Source: Daphnia carinata
Lineage: Eukaryota > Arthropoda > Branchiopoda > Diplostraca > Daphniidae
Assembly (NCBI RefSeq): GCF_022539665.2
Contig: NC_081338.1
Location: 372,001 to 436,000 of the forward strand
DNA: 64,000 nt
Reading direction: 5' to 3'
Shown here: piece after piece, positions 37,190 to 49,087 of the stretch
Layout of the letters: each line of letters begins with the position of its first letter
Position numbering within the stretch: the first letter of the stretch is position 1
The notes under the pieces: generated by a model
What the model was told of the DNA's origin: nothing
Seen by the model: the letters and a program-made list of their open reading frames with translations, nothing else
The model's database searches: none
Translations under genes and position numbers: made by a program

Positions 37190-37830
37190 CTGATTCAGTC
37201 GAAAGAAATGTTTCGCGAAAATAGCGCAAAAATTAACTGTTGCGGAAAGAGGGTCTGTGGTGTCGTTAGGCCTAACCGGCTACTCAATAAATGAAATTTC
37301 CCGACGATTAGGCTGCAACAGGGCTACCGTGGTGCTCTGGAAAAATCATTTTTCTGAAACCGGAGACTTTAAGCGTAAGGAGAGGTCGCGAAGGCCAGGA
37401 AATACCACCGCTCTGGAAGATCAACGTCTCTTTGCTGTTGTTCGAAAAAAACTAATTACAACAGCGAGTGAAATTGCAGGTAATTTTACAAATTAATGTG
37501 TTGCAACTTGTGCCCTGCCGTGATCACCTGCAACCCTGGTAACTATCGAGAGATACTAGCGCGACACAAAATGCGGTTTTGCACCAATATATTTCGATAT
37601 CTACCCGAGTTGCAGGTAATCGGGACAGAACGCAAGTTGCAACCCATTTAATTTCAACATTTTGTAATATTTTCCCATGGCAGACGATGCCTCCGTAAAC
37701 ATCAACAAGCAAACCGTGATCCGCAAAGTGAAGGAGTTAAATCTCCAGCCGAGACGCGCGGTAAGAAAATTTTTTTTAACTGAAAGACTTGCAGAGAACC
37801 GGGTTCAATTTGCACTACACTAACGGAATT
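37190..37830 (+). pseudogene. Tc1/mariner transposase relic
   Basis: The frame from 37257 encodes the helix-turn-helix region of a Tc1-like transposase (GYSINEISRRLGCNRATVVL, then GDFKRKERSRRPGNTT and TTASEIA). After an interruption at about 37,480-37,675 the match resumes with ASVNINKQTVIRKVKELNLQ and RKFFLTERLAENR, the second helix-turn-helix region and linker. The DDE catalytic part is missing. A 144-bp MITE-like insertion accounts for most of the interruption. Confidence 0.75.
37500..37643. mobile_element. MITE-like insertion inside the Tc1 relic
   Basis: A 144-bp segment begins GTTGCAACTTGTGCCCTG and ends with its near reverse complement; the imperfect terminal inverted repeats are about 36 bp, including an inner GATYACCTGCAAC. 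It encodes nothing and interrupts the Tc1 reading frame. A target duplication is not clear from the flanks (AATTAATGT and CCATTTAAT). Confidence 0.7.
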
Positions 37831-39479
37831 TTCCTGCTGAATAATGGGGAAATGTAATTTACGGCGTCCACAAGAACTTTAGGGTGCAATAATGTAGTTT
37901 ATTTGTCTATTCAAGACATAATTTTTCCACTACCATTATCCCGTTTATGTCTGTTTATTTAATACTAATTTTCATAGCATTGTCATGGAAGAAAAAACTA
38001 CCTGGAAAACCTTATTATCAATATATAATAATTTCCTTACATATTGATATTCTGGAAAATGAACTCCTTCCTTCGGTTCACAACATTATGGCGAACAACA
38101 AGTTCATTTTGTGCAAGACAAATCCCCTATCCACACAGCTCGCATCATTACCCAACAATAAATTTGTAGCCATACAATAAAAATTTGTAGCAGATTTGTA
38201 AAGATTTTTTACTTTGCCTAACGGCAATTTGTTTCACCCCGTAGCGATGCAAGTACACGAGCTCATTCACATCTCGTTTCCGTGGTAATGTCTACTACAG
38301 TTATTCCGCAGTTTCCGCTATCCCAACATAACCCATCTAAACTACTAAGTAACTTAGCTATGCGTTGATAGGTAGCATTTTTTAAAGGGGGGGGGGGGGG
38401 GGTAGTCGGATTTTTTAAAAACATGCTGCACATCAAAATCTGTATAAAAATTTCATGAATATTAAAATTATAATTGATGACTAGCATGCTAGCCAATAAA
38501 TCTTATAGATAGAAAATTTTAAAAAATTACTTGATACTCGATACTCGACTGCATTTTTAAATTAATACCAGGAAAATTTCTAATTTTTTACCTACCGCCC
38601 TAAGACGCCATGTAAAATAGCTCCAAAAACCCTTAGTGTTCGGACACTAAGGGAGGGTACTGTAAAAATTGTTCCTTTGAAGGTGAAAATAAAATAAATT
38701 GTTATACTTGTTGTGAAAAGATAAACAAAGAAAAAATCCTGGTATGTAGGGATTTTTCCTTAAGCGTTACGCTGATCTAGAATTCAAATGTTAAGTAACA
38801 GGTCAATCACCAACCTCATTTATTTGAACATACCAAAAAAAATAGCCAAATCAAACACTGTTTCTGTTTTCCTTAATTTGAATATGGTGCAGTCAATTCT
38901 GAGGGATTAGCACATTTACACACTTAGAAATACATCTGGTTGCTAATTAAATGATAACCAAATTACCTGTAAAGGCTGTCTCCCATTTACTGTATACAAA
39001 GGCCGAGAAACTGTAGTCATTTAGAGAAAGAATTGTCTTCTTCTAAGTATTTCCACTTTACATTGTTGCAGACAATACTGATGTTGTTTGAAATTTTTGA
39101 CATTAAAGACTGAATGTAACCAGGAGGGCTCACAACCATTTCTTGGCTGCAAATTTGTTTAAAGTGATTTATTAATTGTTATTTTATGGAGATAATAATT
39201 GATATTCCGTTTTGATTTTGCTTTTTGGCTCTGGGCTGTTTTTTTTTACTATCAGCGCTCTGTATTTTATTAGCTTAATGTACATTCGTGCAAGAGATAA
39301 AATTTGACATTTGTCATGACTAGCAAAAAGGTTAGTTACCTATGGTATTTATGTTGATGGCAATAGATTCAGAAGCTAGTTTTGTTCACAGAACATGAAT
39401 TCGAAGTTCATGAATGTGTCCAGTAGAAAACGTGAACTGGGAATGCAATTCAGCTTCAAGTACATCTAATCTTAGGTAG
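37831..39479. other. Non-coding interval with a G-run and a perfect hairpin
   Basis: Contains a run of 16 G at 38387-38402 and a perfect 10-bp stem with a 4-base loop at 38630-38653 (CCCTTAGTGT, TCGG, ACACTAAGGG). No gene supported. Confidence 0.5.
38630..38653. repeat. Perfect short hairpin
   Basis: Ten base pairs of perfect complementarity around the tetraloop TCGG. It lacks a following T-run, so it is not presented as a terminator or RNA gene. Confidence 0.6.
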
Positions 39480-39670
39480 CCGGAAAAATAGGACCTGGAG
39501 AATTAGGACTCGGAGATCTTGGACCTCGAAATAAGACCTGGAGAAATAGGCCCCGAAGTAAGACCACCATTTTTCTAAAAAGCTTTTATTGGGTCTTATT
39601 TCTCCATCATAGGGATCCTATTTCTCCTTCATGGTGGTCCTATTTCTCCTTCGTGGTAGTCCTACTTTTC
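39480..39670. repeat. Fold-back minisatellite array, locus 3
   Basis: About five degenerate forward units (GGAGAAATAGGMCC-like, 39,480-39,570) are followed by four inverted units (GGTCCTATTTCTCC-like, 39,590-39,670). The spacer contains AAAGCTTTT. The inverted half shares longer words such as TCCTTCATGGTGGTCC with the family. Confidence 0.85.
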
Positions 39671-40727
39671 CATTATAAGCCTAATATCAACTGGGGAACC
39701 GAACGGCTTATGTTGGTTTCCGTACTCCAGACAGCGTTATCAGTTGCACGTGTCTTCATTCCATCACAACTTTTTTTTTTGGAATTTCAGTTTTTTTTTT
39801 TGGGGGGGGGGGGGGAGATTACATTGTCCATCTGGTGCTTTATATAGCTCATTAGTATAAAGGTAATTTTTGCACACACTATTTGGTTATTAGCACTTCA
39901 CATTTTGTTACTGGTGTTTCCAGCTCTAGTATCGTCTCCTCTTTGCTCGTCGTTCAAAATTATACTCACGTTTTAACTATTTACCAATTTCTTAGGTAGT
40001 CACACATTAAAATATTGCAATTAATGGATTTTCATGCGCGTGATGTTAACTACAATGTGTTAAAACAACTTTAAATCACTTGATATGTTCACCACAATAA
40101 AGAAAACAATGGATCTGAAAACGGACTTGTACCTCATACAGGGATTGAACTTTTAATATCAGTGTTAATGTACGATGCACCTACCAACTGAGCTAATCAT
40201 CGTATCAGACCTGCTGTAATCGCGATTGAAAATTAATCACGATTGCGATTTCGCTTAAAATTTTAATCGGCGATCAAATCATTTTTTAATAATCGAAATC
40301 GGCGATTAAATTTAAATATTTTTATTTTTAATTGCGATTGTTTTCCGATTATTTAGCGACATCTATGAACGGTAGATGAGATTATATGAAAGTACTCATA
40401 ACCTTGTTTCTCGTGTCACTTTTTCAGCCCCCAGTTCTTTGAAGTGTTCACTTGTGTAAGATGGCTTTTACTTGTTTTTTTTTGGTGTATTTTAATTACA
40501 ATAATATTGTTTCATTTTGATTCTTAGGTCTCTCTTTTCTCTACCTTTTTCTCGCGTCATTTCAGTATAAGATTTACTATTTTCGTGTATTATGATTACA
40601 ATAATATGGTTTCATTTTAATTCTTAGGTTTCTCTTTTCTTTCCTTCTCTCTCTTTTTCTTTTTCTTATCACGACCCAACCAAGGAGTTAAATCATGAAG
40701 AGCACTGGAGAATTTCCTGTTCAAAGA
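39671..40727. other. Non-coding interval left of hAT relic B
   Basis: Holds a T-run followed by 14 G (39,791-39,815), a tRNA-like relic (about 40,128-40,215) and a CGATT/AATCG-rich block (40,218-40,355) that may be the left end of the hAT element. Confidence 0.45.
40128..40215 (-). pseudogene. tRNA-like relic or SINE promoter
   Basis: On the minus strand, TAGCTCAGTTGGTAGGTGC matches a tRNA D-arm/A-box and, about 30 bases on, AGTTCAATCCC matches a T-arm/B-box. The anticodon stem does not pair properly and the acceptor stem is not convincing, so this is a pseudo-tRNA or the head of a tRNA-derived SINE. Confidence 0.4.
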
Positions 40728-42375
40728 TGAAGGGGCACTCATTTGGCAAACAGATTCGCAATGTCTCCCCTGGTGTTTCTGTATTACCTTTCATAACCCA
40801 AAGAGATTTGGATGATTGGGTTTTGGAACGTAAGTTATATTGAATTTTATTTTAGAACTGGCTCATTGTGGACATACTACCTCTACATTCTGTTGAGAAG
40901 CCAGGTTTCAAACAGCTGGTTTCTCGTTTGACTCCAAATCTAAAGCTACATGGTGGAACGCTTTTCACTGAACACCTTGAAAAGAAATACAAATTCCGAC
41001 GACAGACTTTGTGTGAGGGGCTGGATACGTCTACGGATGCAAGCACTACGATTCATGCTTGGACATGTTGACGTAAAAGCTATCTCGGGGAAACCGTTCA
41101 TTGGTTTGATAAGTATAGCACTAAAAGAAAAAACGCATGTTTAGTGATGAAAAGAATCAGAGAAAGCCACACGTATGACGTGCTAGCAAGAATCATTGAT
41201 GACATTCATGTGGATATTAATAGCACTAGCAAGCTTCGAGCATCAACAACGGATAACGGGACCAATTTTTGTAAGTGCTTCAGGGATAGAGGTAAATGAT
41301 GTTTTGTTTTATTCATTTCTTAGCAGTTCATAATTATTTTTCGTTTGTTTACGTTCTTAGGGGTATCAAGTAACCTCACCGATGACTATAACGACGTACC
41401 ATTTTCCGATGACGACAACGATGAAGAAATGATTTACATCGGCTGCAAACGATTAAATCGGCGACATCCTTGATCAACGTCAATCAGCAACAACATCCAG
41501 AGGCAGCCAGCAAATAACTCTACCAGTTCATCGACGATGCGCATGTCACTTGCTTAATCTTGTCTCTAAGGTTGACGTTTCCAAAATAATAGCATGCATG
41601 TTATTCGTCGAGCGGAGATTAAACGTCGAAGACAAGCTATGGAATAAGCAGTCTTCTAGTTCCAACCACTCGGATACCATCCGCCGACATTTTGGTCAGT
41701 TGTTTTTTGTGAAAAACGATACTAGGTGGAATACTGGATAGCTGCCATTTCAAATTCAATGTTTAAGACGTCGTGGCTTGAACACGACGCTGACGTGAGA
41801 AAGCTCTTACTTTAATCCGGTGTGAATTTCTGCACCATAAGGATTACGTTGATGGTGATTCGGAAATGTAAGTTTTCGTTATCGGTATTTTATGATTTTA
41901 CGCTAATAAGAAGGGTCTTTGTTATTACTTGTTTTGTTTAATGATCGCATGGGAGCTGCGAGGAAACTTCTTCTTCAAAGTCAGATATCAGTCCTGCCAA
42001 AAGTTCAAAACCTGTTTTAAAAAATTTTGCAAAATTTATCAAGAGAAACGCAAAGAACAAAGTAGTTGAGGTTGATGTGTTCTTAGACTGTTCAAGCTTA
42101 GAGGAGCTGCAGAAGTACCAAACGATACTTACAATATACAAGTAACTTAATATTGTAAAAGGCTTTTAATTGACAATTTCATAATCATTGGCTTTTTGGA
42201 ATGGAATTGTTCATTTAGACGTTTAATGTGGCGCTTCCATCATTTGCTTCGGTGGAGAGACTTCTTACTCAAGGGGGCCTCATATTTACTCCAAAACGCT
42301 CAAGCCTAAGCGATACGCAGTTTGAAATGCTGCTGTTCTTAAAAGTGAACAATCCTGTTTTTACAACTAGGTAAA
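40728..42375 (+). pseudogene. hAT transposase relic B
   Basis: Ordered plus-strand peptides in broken frames match a hAT transposase: RQTLCEGLDTSTDASTTIHAW near 41,000, RASTTDNGTNF near 41,240, VHRRCACHLLNLVSKV near 41,530, LWNKQSSSSNHSDTIRRHFG and KNDTRWNTG near 41,640-41,740, and the C-terminal dimerisation segment ASVERLLTQGGLIFTPKR with FEMLLFLKVN near 42,240-42,360. Several stops and frameshifts show it is inactive. CGATT-rich blocks at 40,218-40,355 and 43,180-43,295 may be its ends. Confidence 0.85.
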
Positions 42376-44967
42376 GCGTTGACTTTTTGTTAACAATTGT
42401 TCTTGTTGGAGAATACAATACAACTGATTTGTTAAATTACTAGGCATCTCTTGCATTACTTTACTGTTTTCGTGTATGAAAAATGAGGTTAACAGACCAT
42501 TTTTTAATATCATGTATTTGCATTCAATTCTTATTAATTTAAAAGGTTAGTTTTGTTTTTATTCCATACCGTTTATAATGTGCTTGCCATGGCAAGTTAT
42601 TTTCATACTACTAGATGGTCTAAGGTTCAAAAGATCTGTTCCTTACTTTTAATTATTGGAGAATGGGGAAAAGTGGTCATGCCTTGTATTGTAGCACAGT
42701 GGTACAAGTGTTTGTAAAAACTGAAATGCTTACTAAAGACTTACTTAAGGCTAAGGGTGGATTGATTTGTGCCAAGGACGACAAAGGACAGAAAGTGGAA
42801 TTAACTGAAGAATGACTGAAAGGAGACTGGTTGAAAGCTTAAAGTAGACTGTCTGAGATGGTAATTGAAAGTAGACTGGCTGTTATGACAACCGAAGCTG
42901 GACTGACTGTGATGACAATCTGAAAAAAAGGGAAACATTTATACGAAGAAGCAAGGTCGTTTAGGATTAGGTTCCCAATGGAAATAAATATTCTGCGTGT
43001 AAATGTAACAGCTATGTGAGGAATTGATAAGTTTGAAGGCCAAGTAGAAGGAAGATTGAAGCCAGAGTCATCCGTAGGTGACCTGTTGTCGGAAGAAGAA
43101 AAAAAGGCTGCAAGCGTAGGAAAGGGTAGGGGATTATAAGGAGTACGACTGGCCGTTCGTTACAATGGCGTAAAAAAATAATCGGAAAAAGAATCGGTAA
43201 AAAATTTAATCGAAAATCAAATTTTTTCAACAGACAAATAATCGACGATTTTTTTCCCGATTTTCGACGGTTACCGGTAATCGCCCAAGAAATAATTGGA
43301 CGACAAGTCCGCATCGTATGGTTTGAATAAATTCATGAAACTACTGGACCACTTGGTCCAGTAGCAAGTTGCTGGAGTATCATCGTCATTTTATAGAAAG
43401 GTTAGTTAGGGCCACCTGCGCCTCGGGGAAAATCTCTTAGCTCAGATATTTTAGAAAGCCAAACCTCACGCTCGAGTAATCCACTGAAATTTAAACATTA
43501 AGTTTTCCCCCACAAATGCTCCTTTGTTTATCACAGCTTTGTCGTCCGCGTCCAGATGATCCAAGGTTAATCTGTGCTAATAATTCATGACTAAAAATTC
43601 TTGACTTTAATTATCAAGGGTGCAACCATTAAAATAGATTAAAATTTTTTGCATACCGGTAAAAAAGTTGCCCTAGTATATTGGGTAGTCTCAAGAAAAA
43701 TGCGGCCTTGACGCCGCATAATAACTTGTAATTAAACACTTCAAGGTGGCTTAACAACATGTGTCGCTCATTGCGGGATTGTCAATGGTCAAGAGTTCAA
43801 TGGCGGTACGGGATACAAATTCATTTTCAGATCCTTTGTTGTTTTTTTTTGTGATGAAATATCAAATGATGTGAAGTTGTATTAACACAATTTAGTAAGA
43901 ATCACGCTGACGAAAATCCGTTGATTCAAACACTTTAATATTTTACTACCAAGAACTTAAGCTAAAAAGTTGAAAACGTGTGATTTCTAAAAACAATCAA
44001 AGGGGGAACTAGGCTAGGAATAGAAACACCACTAACATTTTATCAATTGCTTCAAGCTCAATACTGTGTAAAAACATTTGCGGGTATGCTAAATTAGCTG
44101 TATAGAGCAATAGCTTGTATTCGCGCAATATATTGTTAACAATCCACATTTTTTAAGCTGAGAAAATTAAATGAACAACAAACAAAGTAAAATTTTAGTT
44201 CCTGTTAACGAAACAAAAGGCGAGATCTCACTTGTTCTTCAACAGCTGCTTATTTGGATAAGGATCGCCTTCCGAGTTGTAATCGTATGTGATAGGCCTA
44301 CCAGCCATACAGAAGCATCTATGGCATTTCCTAGACACCAACAAAGGCAAATATAAATAATTGAAGAACAAAACCTTTCTATCATGAAAATAAAATAAGT
44401 GTAGATTCATTTGTACCTATTACTATTCATAGCTGATTCTTCAGTTTGTTTCCATCTAAAGAATAGAATTGGACGTTGTGATTTTGTAAGATTGATGTCA
44501 ATTCAATCCCGTTAAAGATGAATTCTTGTGTCTTGGGATAAATGACTTAATTTCATCTAATTTAATTTCATCTAAATGATAAGAATAATGATTAAATAAA
44601 TTTCACAATCACAAAACCTGTAAGGTTCTAGATTATCAGTAGGATAGTAAAAATAAGGCAGCTAACGACAAGTAGGTTCCCAAAAGGTTCATGGCAACTG
44701 ATGCTGTGGTTTCTTGACTCACTTGAAAGTAGGCACATAAGAAGCATTTAGCATTGGTATTCAATGTCAAATTACCAACTGCACTTACTAAAGTTTTTCC
44801 TACACTTTAAATACCTTTCCTTTAAAATTACGTTTTTGTCCTATGTTCACAATTCCAACATCACATTAAAGGGTACTAAACTGCCAGGCCTAGGAAATAA
44901 AAAAATTGGGATTTTACTAAAATTAGTCAATTATCTAATTCAAACAAACACCACTTACAAAAAATAA
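42376..44967. other. Non-coding interval between hAT relic B and the LINE
   Basis: A CGATT/AATCG-rich block lies at 43,180-43,295. The rest shows no gene; the frame at 43012-43314 runs through the CGATT block and is an artefact. Confidence 0.45.
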
Positions 44968-45238
44968 TTTTTTTTTGTTGATGTTTAAGGCGCTTCCCAT
45001 GTGGCGTTGCCATATCGGGAATGGGTCGTCCTAGGAGACCAAAATTAGTACCCGAGGGTTTACTTGATGAGATGAAGGGACTTCAACTTGAATTAGCAGC
45101 GTTTGTGAAGTCCTGATTTCCAGAAAAAGTTTAGCACCAGATCCCTAATCTTGAGTTTGGTGTGGTTGTCAATGTTTTGCCTCGGATGAAGAGGAGTTGA
45201 CAGGTTAAGCTGCAGATTAAGATCCGATAGGAAGCTTT

Positions 45239-45508
45239 TTAGTTCCAATCTCTCTCGTCAGCCACTTGGGAGCATTCAGTTATTATATGGGAGGAAGTTT
45301 CCTGTACAGGGCAACCATAGCTGCAGTTTGGGGAGACAGAGAGATCAAATTTCCAGACACGAGCGTTTAATCGTAGCCCGTTCGAACGGAGCTTGTAAAG
45401 AATGCTGTTTTTAAGTCTGTTCGTATGCACCATCCAAGGCTCTGGTGAATGCGAATTCCTGGGGTGAGAAACAAAGAAACCATGGTGACTCTCAAAGTAT
45501 GATATCAT
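45239..45508 (-). pseudogene. LINE ORF2 C-terminal Cys/His region
   Basis: Follows the RNase H domain in ORF2. Contains SPNCSYGCPVQETSSHIITE followed by Cys, the Cys-Cys-His-Cys arrangement typical of the tail of I- and R1-like ORF2 proteins. Confidence 0.7.
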
Positions 45509-46000
45509 TAGCTTGGATCATGATTTGCGAAATACATTTGATGCGAGTGTTGATCGATTCTTTCACAGTTGGGATCCGTTCTTGCATCATTTGCCAGACG
45601 GTCCACTAGTTCGTTTTCTGGGATACCTACGTGACTTAGAATCCAGTATAGAACAACTTTTGAACCGGCAGAAGAGCTATTTAGAGCCCTGTTCCGAATC
45701 TTAATAAATATCTTAATAATAACTAGTTCGTTTGTAGGATGTATATTGTTGATGGCTGAGACGGCGCTGAGTGAGTCCGAGAAAATTCGGACCCGCTTCG
45801 CTGGGCCGTTGTCAGCGTATTGAATTGCCTTTAGAGTAGCCATCAGTTCAGCTGTGAAAATGTTTGTATCGCTAGAGAATTTTCAGGCTTTTTTTATTTG
45901 GGCAGTAGATGGCGCATGCTGTAAAGTTGCCCTCGTAGTCACGGGTGCCATCTGTGAAGGCGCTTACCGTACTAGTGTCGGCGTTGTTTTGCGCATACAG
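45509..46000 (-). pseudogene. LINE RNase H domain
   Basis: Acidic residues in order: AFTDGTRDYEGNFTACAIY, then FTAELMATLKAIQYA, FSDSLSAVSAINN and HVGIPENELVDRLAND. These match the D-E-D-H/D pattern of LINE-encoded RNase H. A frameshift separates the first segment from the rest. Confidence 0.85.
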
Positions 46001-46199
46001 TGCCCGAAAAAGTAGTCTGGGGAAGATTGGATTTTCAAGAGCGCTGTTTTTCGAAATTGGAAGAATGTTCGGAGATATACCTGCGTCCAGCCACATGTGG
46101 GCTTGAGGAGTGGAATTTGGAGCCAGAAGAATTGCACGAACAATTGAGTTTTGGATTGTATCCAGCTTCCTGGTTAGTGGAGATCTGTCTGGAGGACAC

Positions 46200-47300
46200 T
46201 TAGGTATGAATAATCTATAATGCTTCTTACTAAGGCTGTGTATAGATTCACCAAGAGTTTGGGTTTCAGGTTCAGTTTCTTTCTAACCAGGATTTTGAAA
46301 ATGTTGGCTCTTCGAGAAATTTTTCTACTAGTTCTTGCAGATGAGGGTTCCAGTTCAGCTTGCGGTCCAATGTGATCCCCAGGAATTTGCCCTAATTAAC
46401 AGCTGGAACATCTTCTCTATTGAAGGGTAGGTGGAGAGGGTCATTAATCCTAGTTCGTCTGTTGAAGGATATTGAAAAGCATTTGGATACAGAAATTGAG
46501 AATCTCCAGGTAACACACCATCTTTCAAATTTCCTTATTGCAGTCTCTAGTCTTTTGCGGGCTTTACTTCTTATGGAGTGAGTGCAACGGGCTGAGATGT
46601 CATCCGCACACATTTTGACGATAATTCCTTAGTTGTATTCTGGGTTCCTACACAGGGGGAAATCGCGGGTCATGATTGTGAAGAGAATGGGATTCAGCAC
46701 TCATCCTTGGGAGACTCCGAGAGAGATGATTTTAGCACAGGACAGGGTATTGTCTCATTTGACCCGGACCTTCTGTTGCAGCAGAAAATGCAAGAGCCAT
46801 TTGAGGATGTGCCCTGTAATCCGCGCTTGGCTTATATTGAAGAGCAGCCCGGGTAACCACACCAGGTCGTATGCTTTTTTTATGTCAACAAAAAGTGGGT
46901 TTCTTTTTTCATATTGTAGCCCGAGGTAACCTTAGTTTCCAGATCCCATAGGTGGTCGTGCGTGGAGCAGCCCTTGAGCAATCCAGCTAGCTTGAGGGGA
47001 GTATGTTGTAGAGATCGAGGTGCCAGACAAGTCTATTCTTCAAAATTCTTTCAAACCGTTTTCCTAGGCAGGAAGTATGAAAGATTGATCTTTACGAATC
47101 AAGATCTTTGCAATCTTTCTCCTTTATAAGAATGGGGATTATGCTTGAAGTTTTCCAGTCGTCTGGGCAGTATCCGTTGGCTAACATGCTGTTGAAAAGA
47201 TGTAGAATATGGCTTCTATTTGGGGCGTTCAGGTTGGAAAGCATTTAGCTAGAGCCTTGTGTTTATAGGACCGTGCAACCGTTGGAGGGGTTGGGATGTT
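46200..47300 (-). pseudogene. LINE reverse transcriptase domain, decayed
   Basis: Recognisable segments are KIISLGVSQG and VLNPILFTIM, separated by a stop (46,711 region), and MCADDISARCTHSIRSKARK, where the catalytic YADD or FADD box reads CADD. Then GKFLGITLDRKLNWNPHL. The upstream RT fingers are in shifted frames. Confidence 0.8.
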
Positions 47301-47639
47301 TGTCCATTCATTGGAGTTGTGTCTTTTTGCGCCTAGCAAGCTTTTGGTTAAGTTCCAAACTTTCTTCATATTGGTCGACTTGTTGATGTCTTCCACTAGG
47401 TTCTTCCAGGAATGGTTTCAGGCGTTGCGTAACGTTCGCTTTAGAAGGGCTTCAGTCTTGTTAAGGTGCTGTTTGTTTGCGGCCGAAGGCGTTAGTAGCG
47501 ATTTGTTGTACGCCTAGCGACATTTGGCAACGATTTTATTGTATTCTGCAGCCTACCAAGGCCTTTTCCTGTTTTGAACATTTTGGGACCGTGGTAGGAA
47601 GAGATTTAAGCTTTCATTTATTAAGATGGATTCGAATGT

Positions 47640-48760
47640 TTAATAGGCCGCGGACGGGTTATCAATGTTTGTGAAGTTGGTTGCAACCAACGAACTCTTG
47701 ATGGCTTCGTTCCATGAACTCCATTTTCCAGCCCTAAATGACCAGACTTTGCTGAGACATGCTGTTGGGATTTGACACGACAATGAAATGAAAATAGGCA
47801 GATGATCACTGTTCCAATACAGATCAGTCGCAATGTTCTCCGGGAAGCCCAGATCAGAAGTTATGAAAGTGAGATCAATCGTGGAGCCGCGGCTGGACCT
47901 GGCGCATCTTCTGGTAATTAAGTTTTTCGGAGTAGCTAATACCCAGTTTGTGTCTTCGTGTAGGAATTGTAAGATCGCTCTGCCTCCTTGGTTATCTTCA
48001 TGGGTGGACGTCCAAGGACGTTGGTGTGCATTGAAGTCACCACCCAAGATAGGTGGTGAGAACATGATTTGAAAATAGTTGTAACATCTTCTGTATTTGT
48101 TGGAGAACGTCGTCGTTCTAGATTTGGTCGCCCCTTAAAACCAAGTTGGCGAATACGCAGCGAATGAGAACAGGCTTCTGACGCCACAGGCCCATATTAC
48201 ATTTTTTCTCTTTCAGATCATGACCTAGCCCATTTTCAAGCAAGGTCAGTGTGACTTGAGCAGTGCTGCCGAGTGGTCACGCCTGCGTGACTAATAAATC
48301 AAGAAGTTTAGAATAAAGAAGTTCAAAAGTTAAAGTGTTTTGCGTCTTTCATTCTATTCATGAGGCGATCTACAAGAAAGAGGGTAAATTAAGCAAATAA
48401 AATAACAAAATAATACAAGATTTCTTACAGTATTGTAATGGTTACCGTTGGGACAGTACACCGAAACTGGCGGACACTTCACTTGCGAGTAAGTTGTGTA
48501 TTTAATTGCCTAACACTTGGATGTTTCGATTTAGAGTTACAGCTGGGAGGGTTGAGTAGTGGAGGTGTTTTTTCAGAATGATAGCTACTCCACCGTATCC
48601 ATCGAGTCGATTTTGGTGCACTGGATTGTAAAAAGATAGTCACTCGATCATGTGAGCAGCATCTGACTCATTCCAATGTGTCTCACTAAGAAGAACGACT
48701 TGTGGGTTGTGACTCGCCAGGAGTTGAGGAAATAAGTCTTTTTTAAACCATTGGATGATT
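47640..48760 (-). pseudogene. LINE endonuclease domain
   Basis: APE-type endonuclease motifs: ILGGDFNAHQRPW, STIDLTFITSDLG and YWNSDHLPIFISL. The N-terminal part (QVVLLSETHWNESDAAHMIE, near 48,690) is upstream, and the two parts are separated by about 240 bp of foreign-looking sequence at 48,255-48,490. Confidence 0.85.
48255..48490. mobile_element. Possible SINE-like insertion in the LINE endonuclease
   Basis: This stretch breaks an otherwise continuous endonuclease reading. It begins near GCTGCCGAGTGGTC, reminiscent of a tRNA-Ser or -Leu A-box. A matching B-box and a clear target duplication were not found. Confidence 0.25.
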
Positions 48761-49087
48761 TCAGGACTAATCATTGAGAGTGTCGATATCGGGCTCCGGG
48801 TGCGTCGAATTTGAGTCGCTGGTGGTGTTAGGTGAAACCTGCAAGGTAGCGTGGTCGGTGAGGAGAACTTGTTTTTCTGCTATGTAATTACACATTTCTT
48901 CGATGAGTGATAGGCGCGGAGGTAGTCTCGCAATCGTTGGAGCTAATGTTTCGAGGGACGATTTCAAGGATGTTAGGACTTCGGTATTCGAATTATAGTT
49001 TTCATGAATCTTGAGTGCAACAGAAAGTGAGGTGTAGCTGTAGAGTTTTCTTTTAATTACCGAGATATCCGAATGGAGTTTTTCTAA

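Noticed and set aside
43012-43314. 100-codon minus-strand ORF
   Set aside because: It runs through the CGATT-rich block, has low-complexity composition and no recognisable features.
48255-48340. Functional tRNA gene in the LINE
   Set aside because: Only an A-box-like string is present; no B-box and no cloverleaf.
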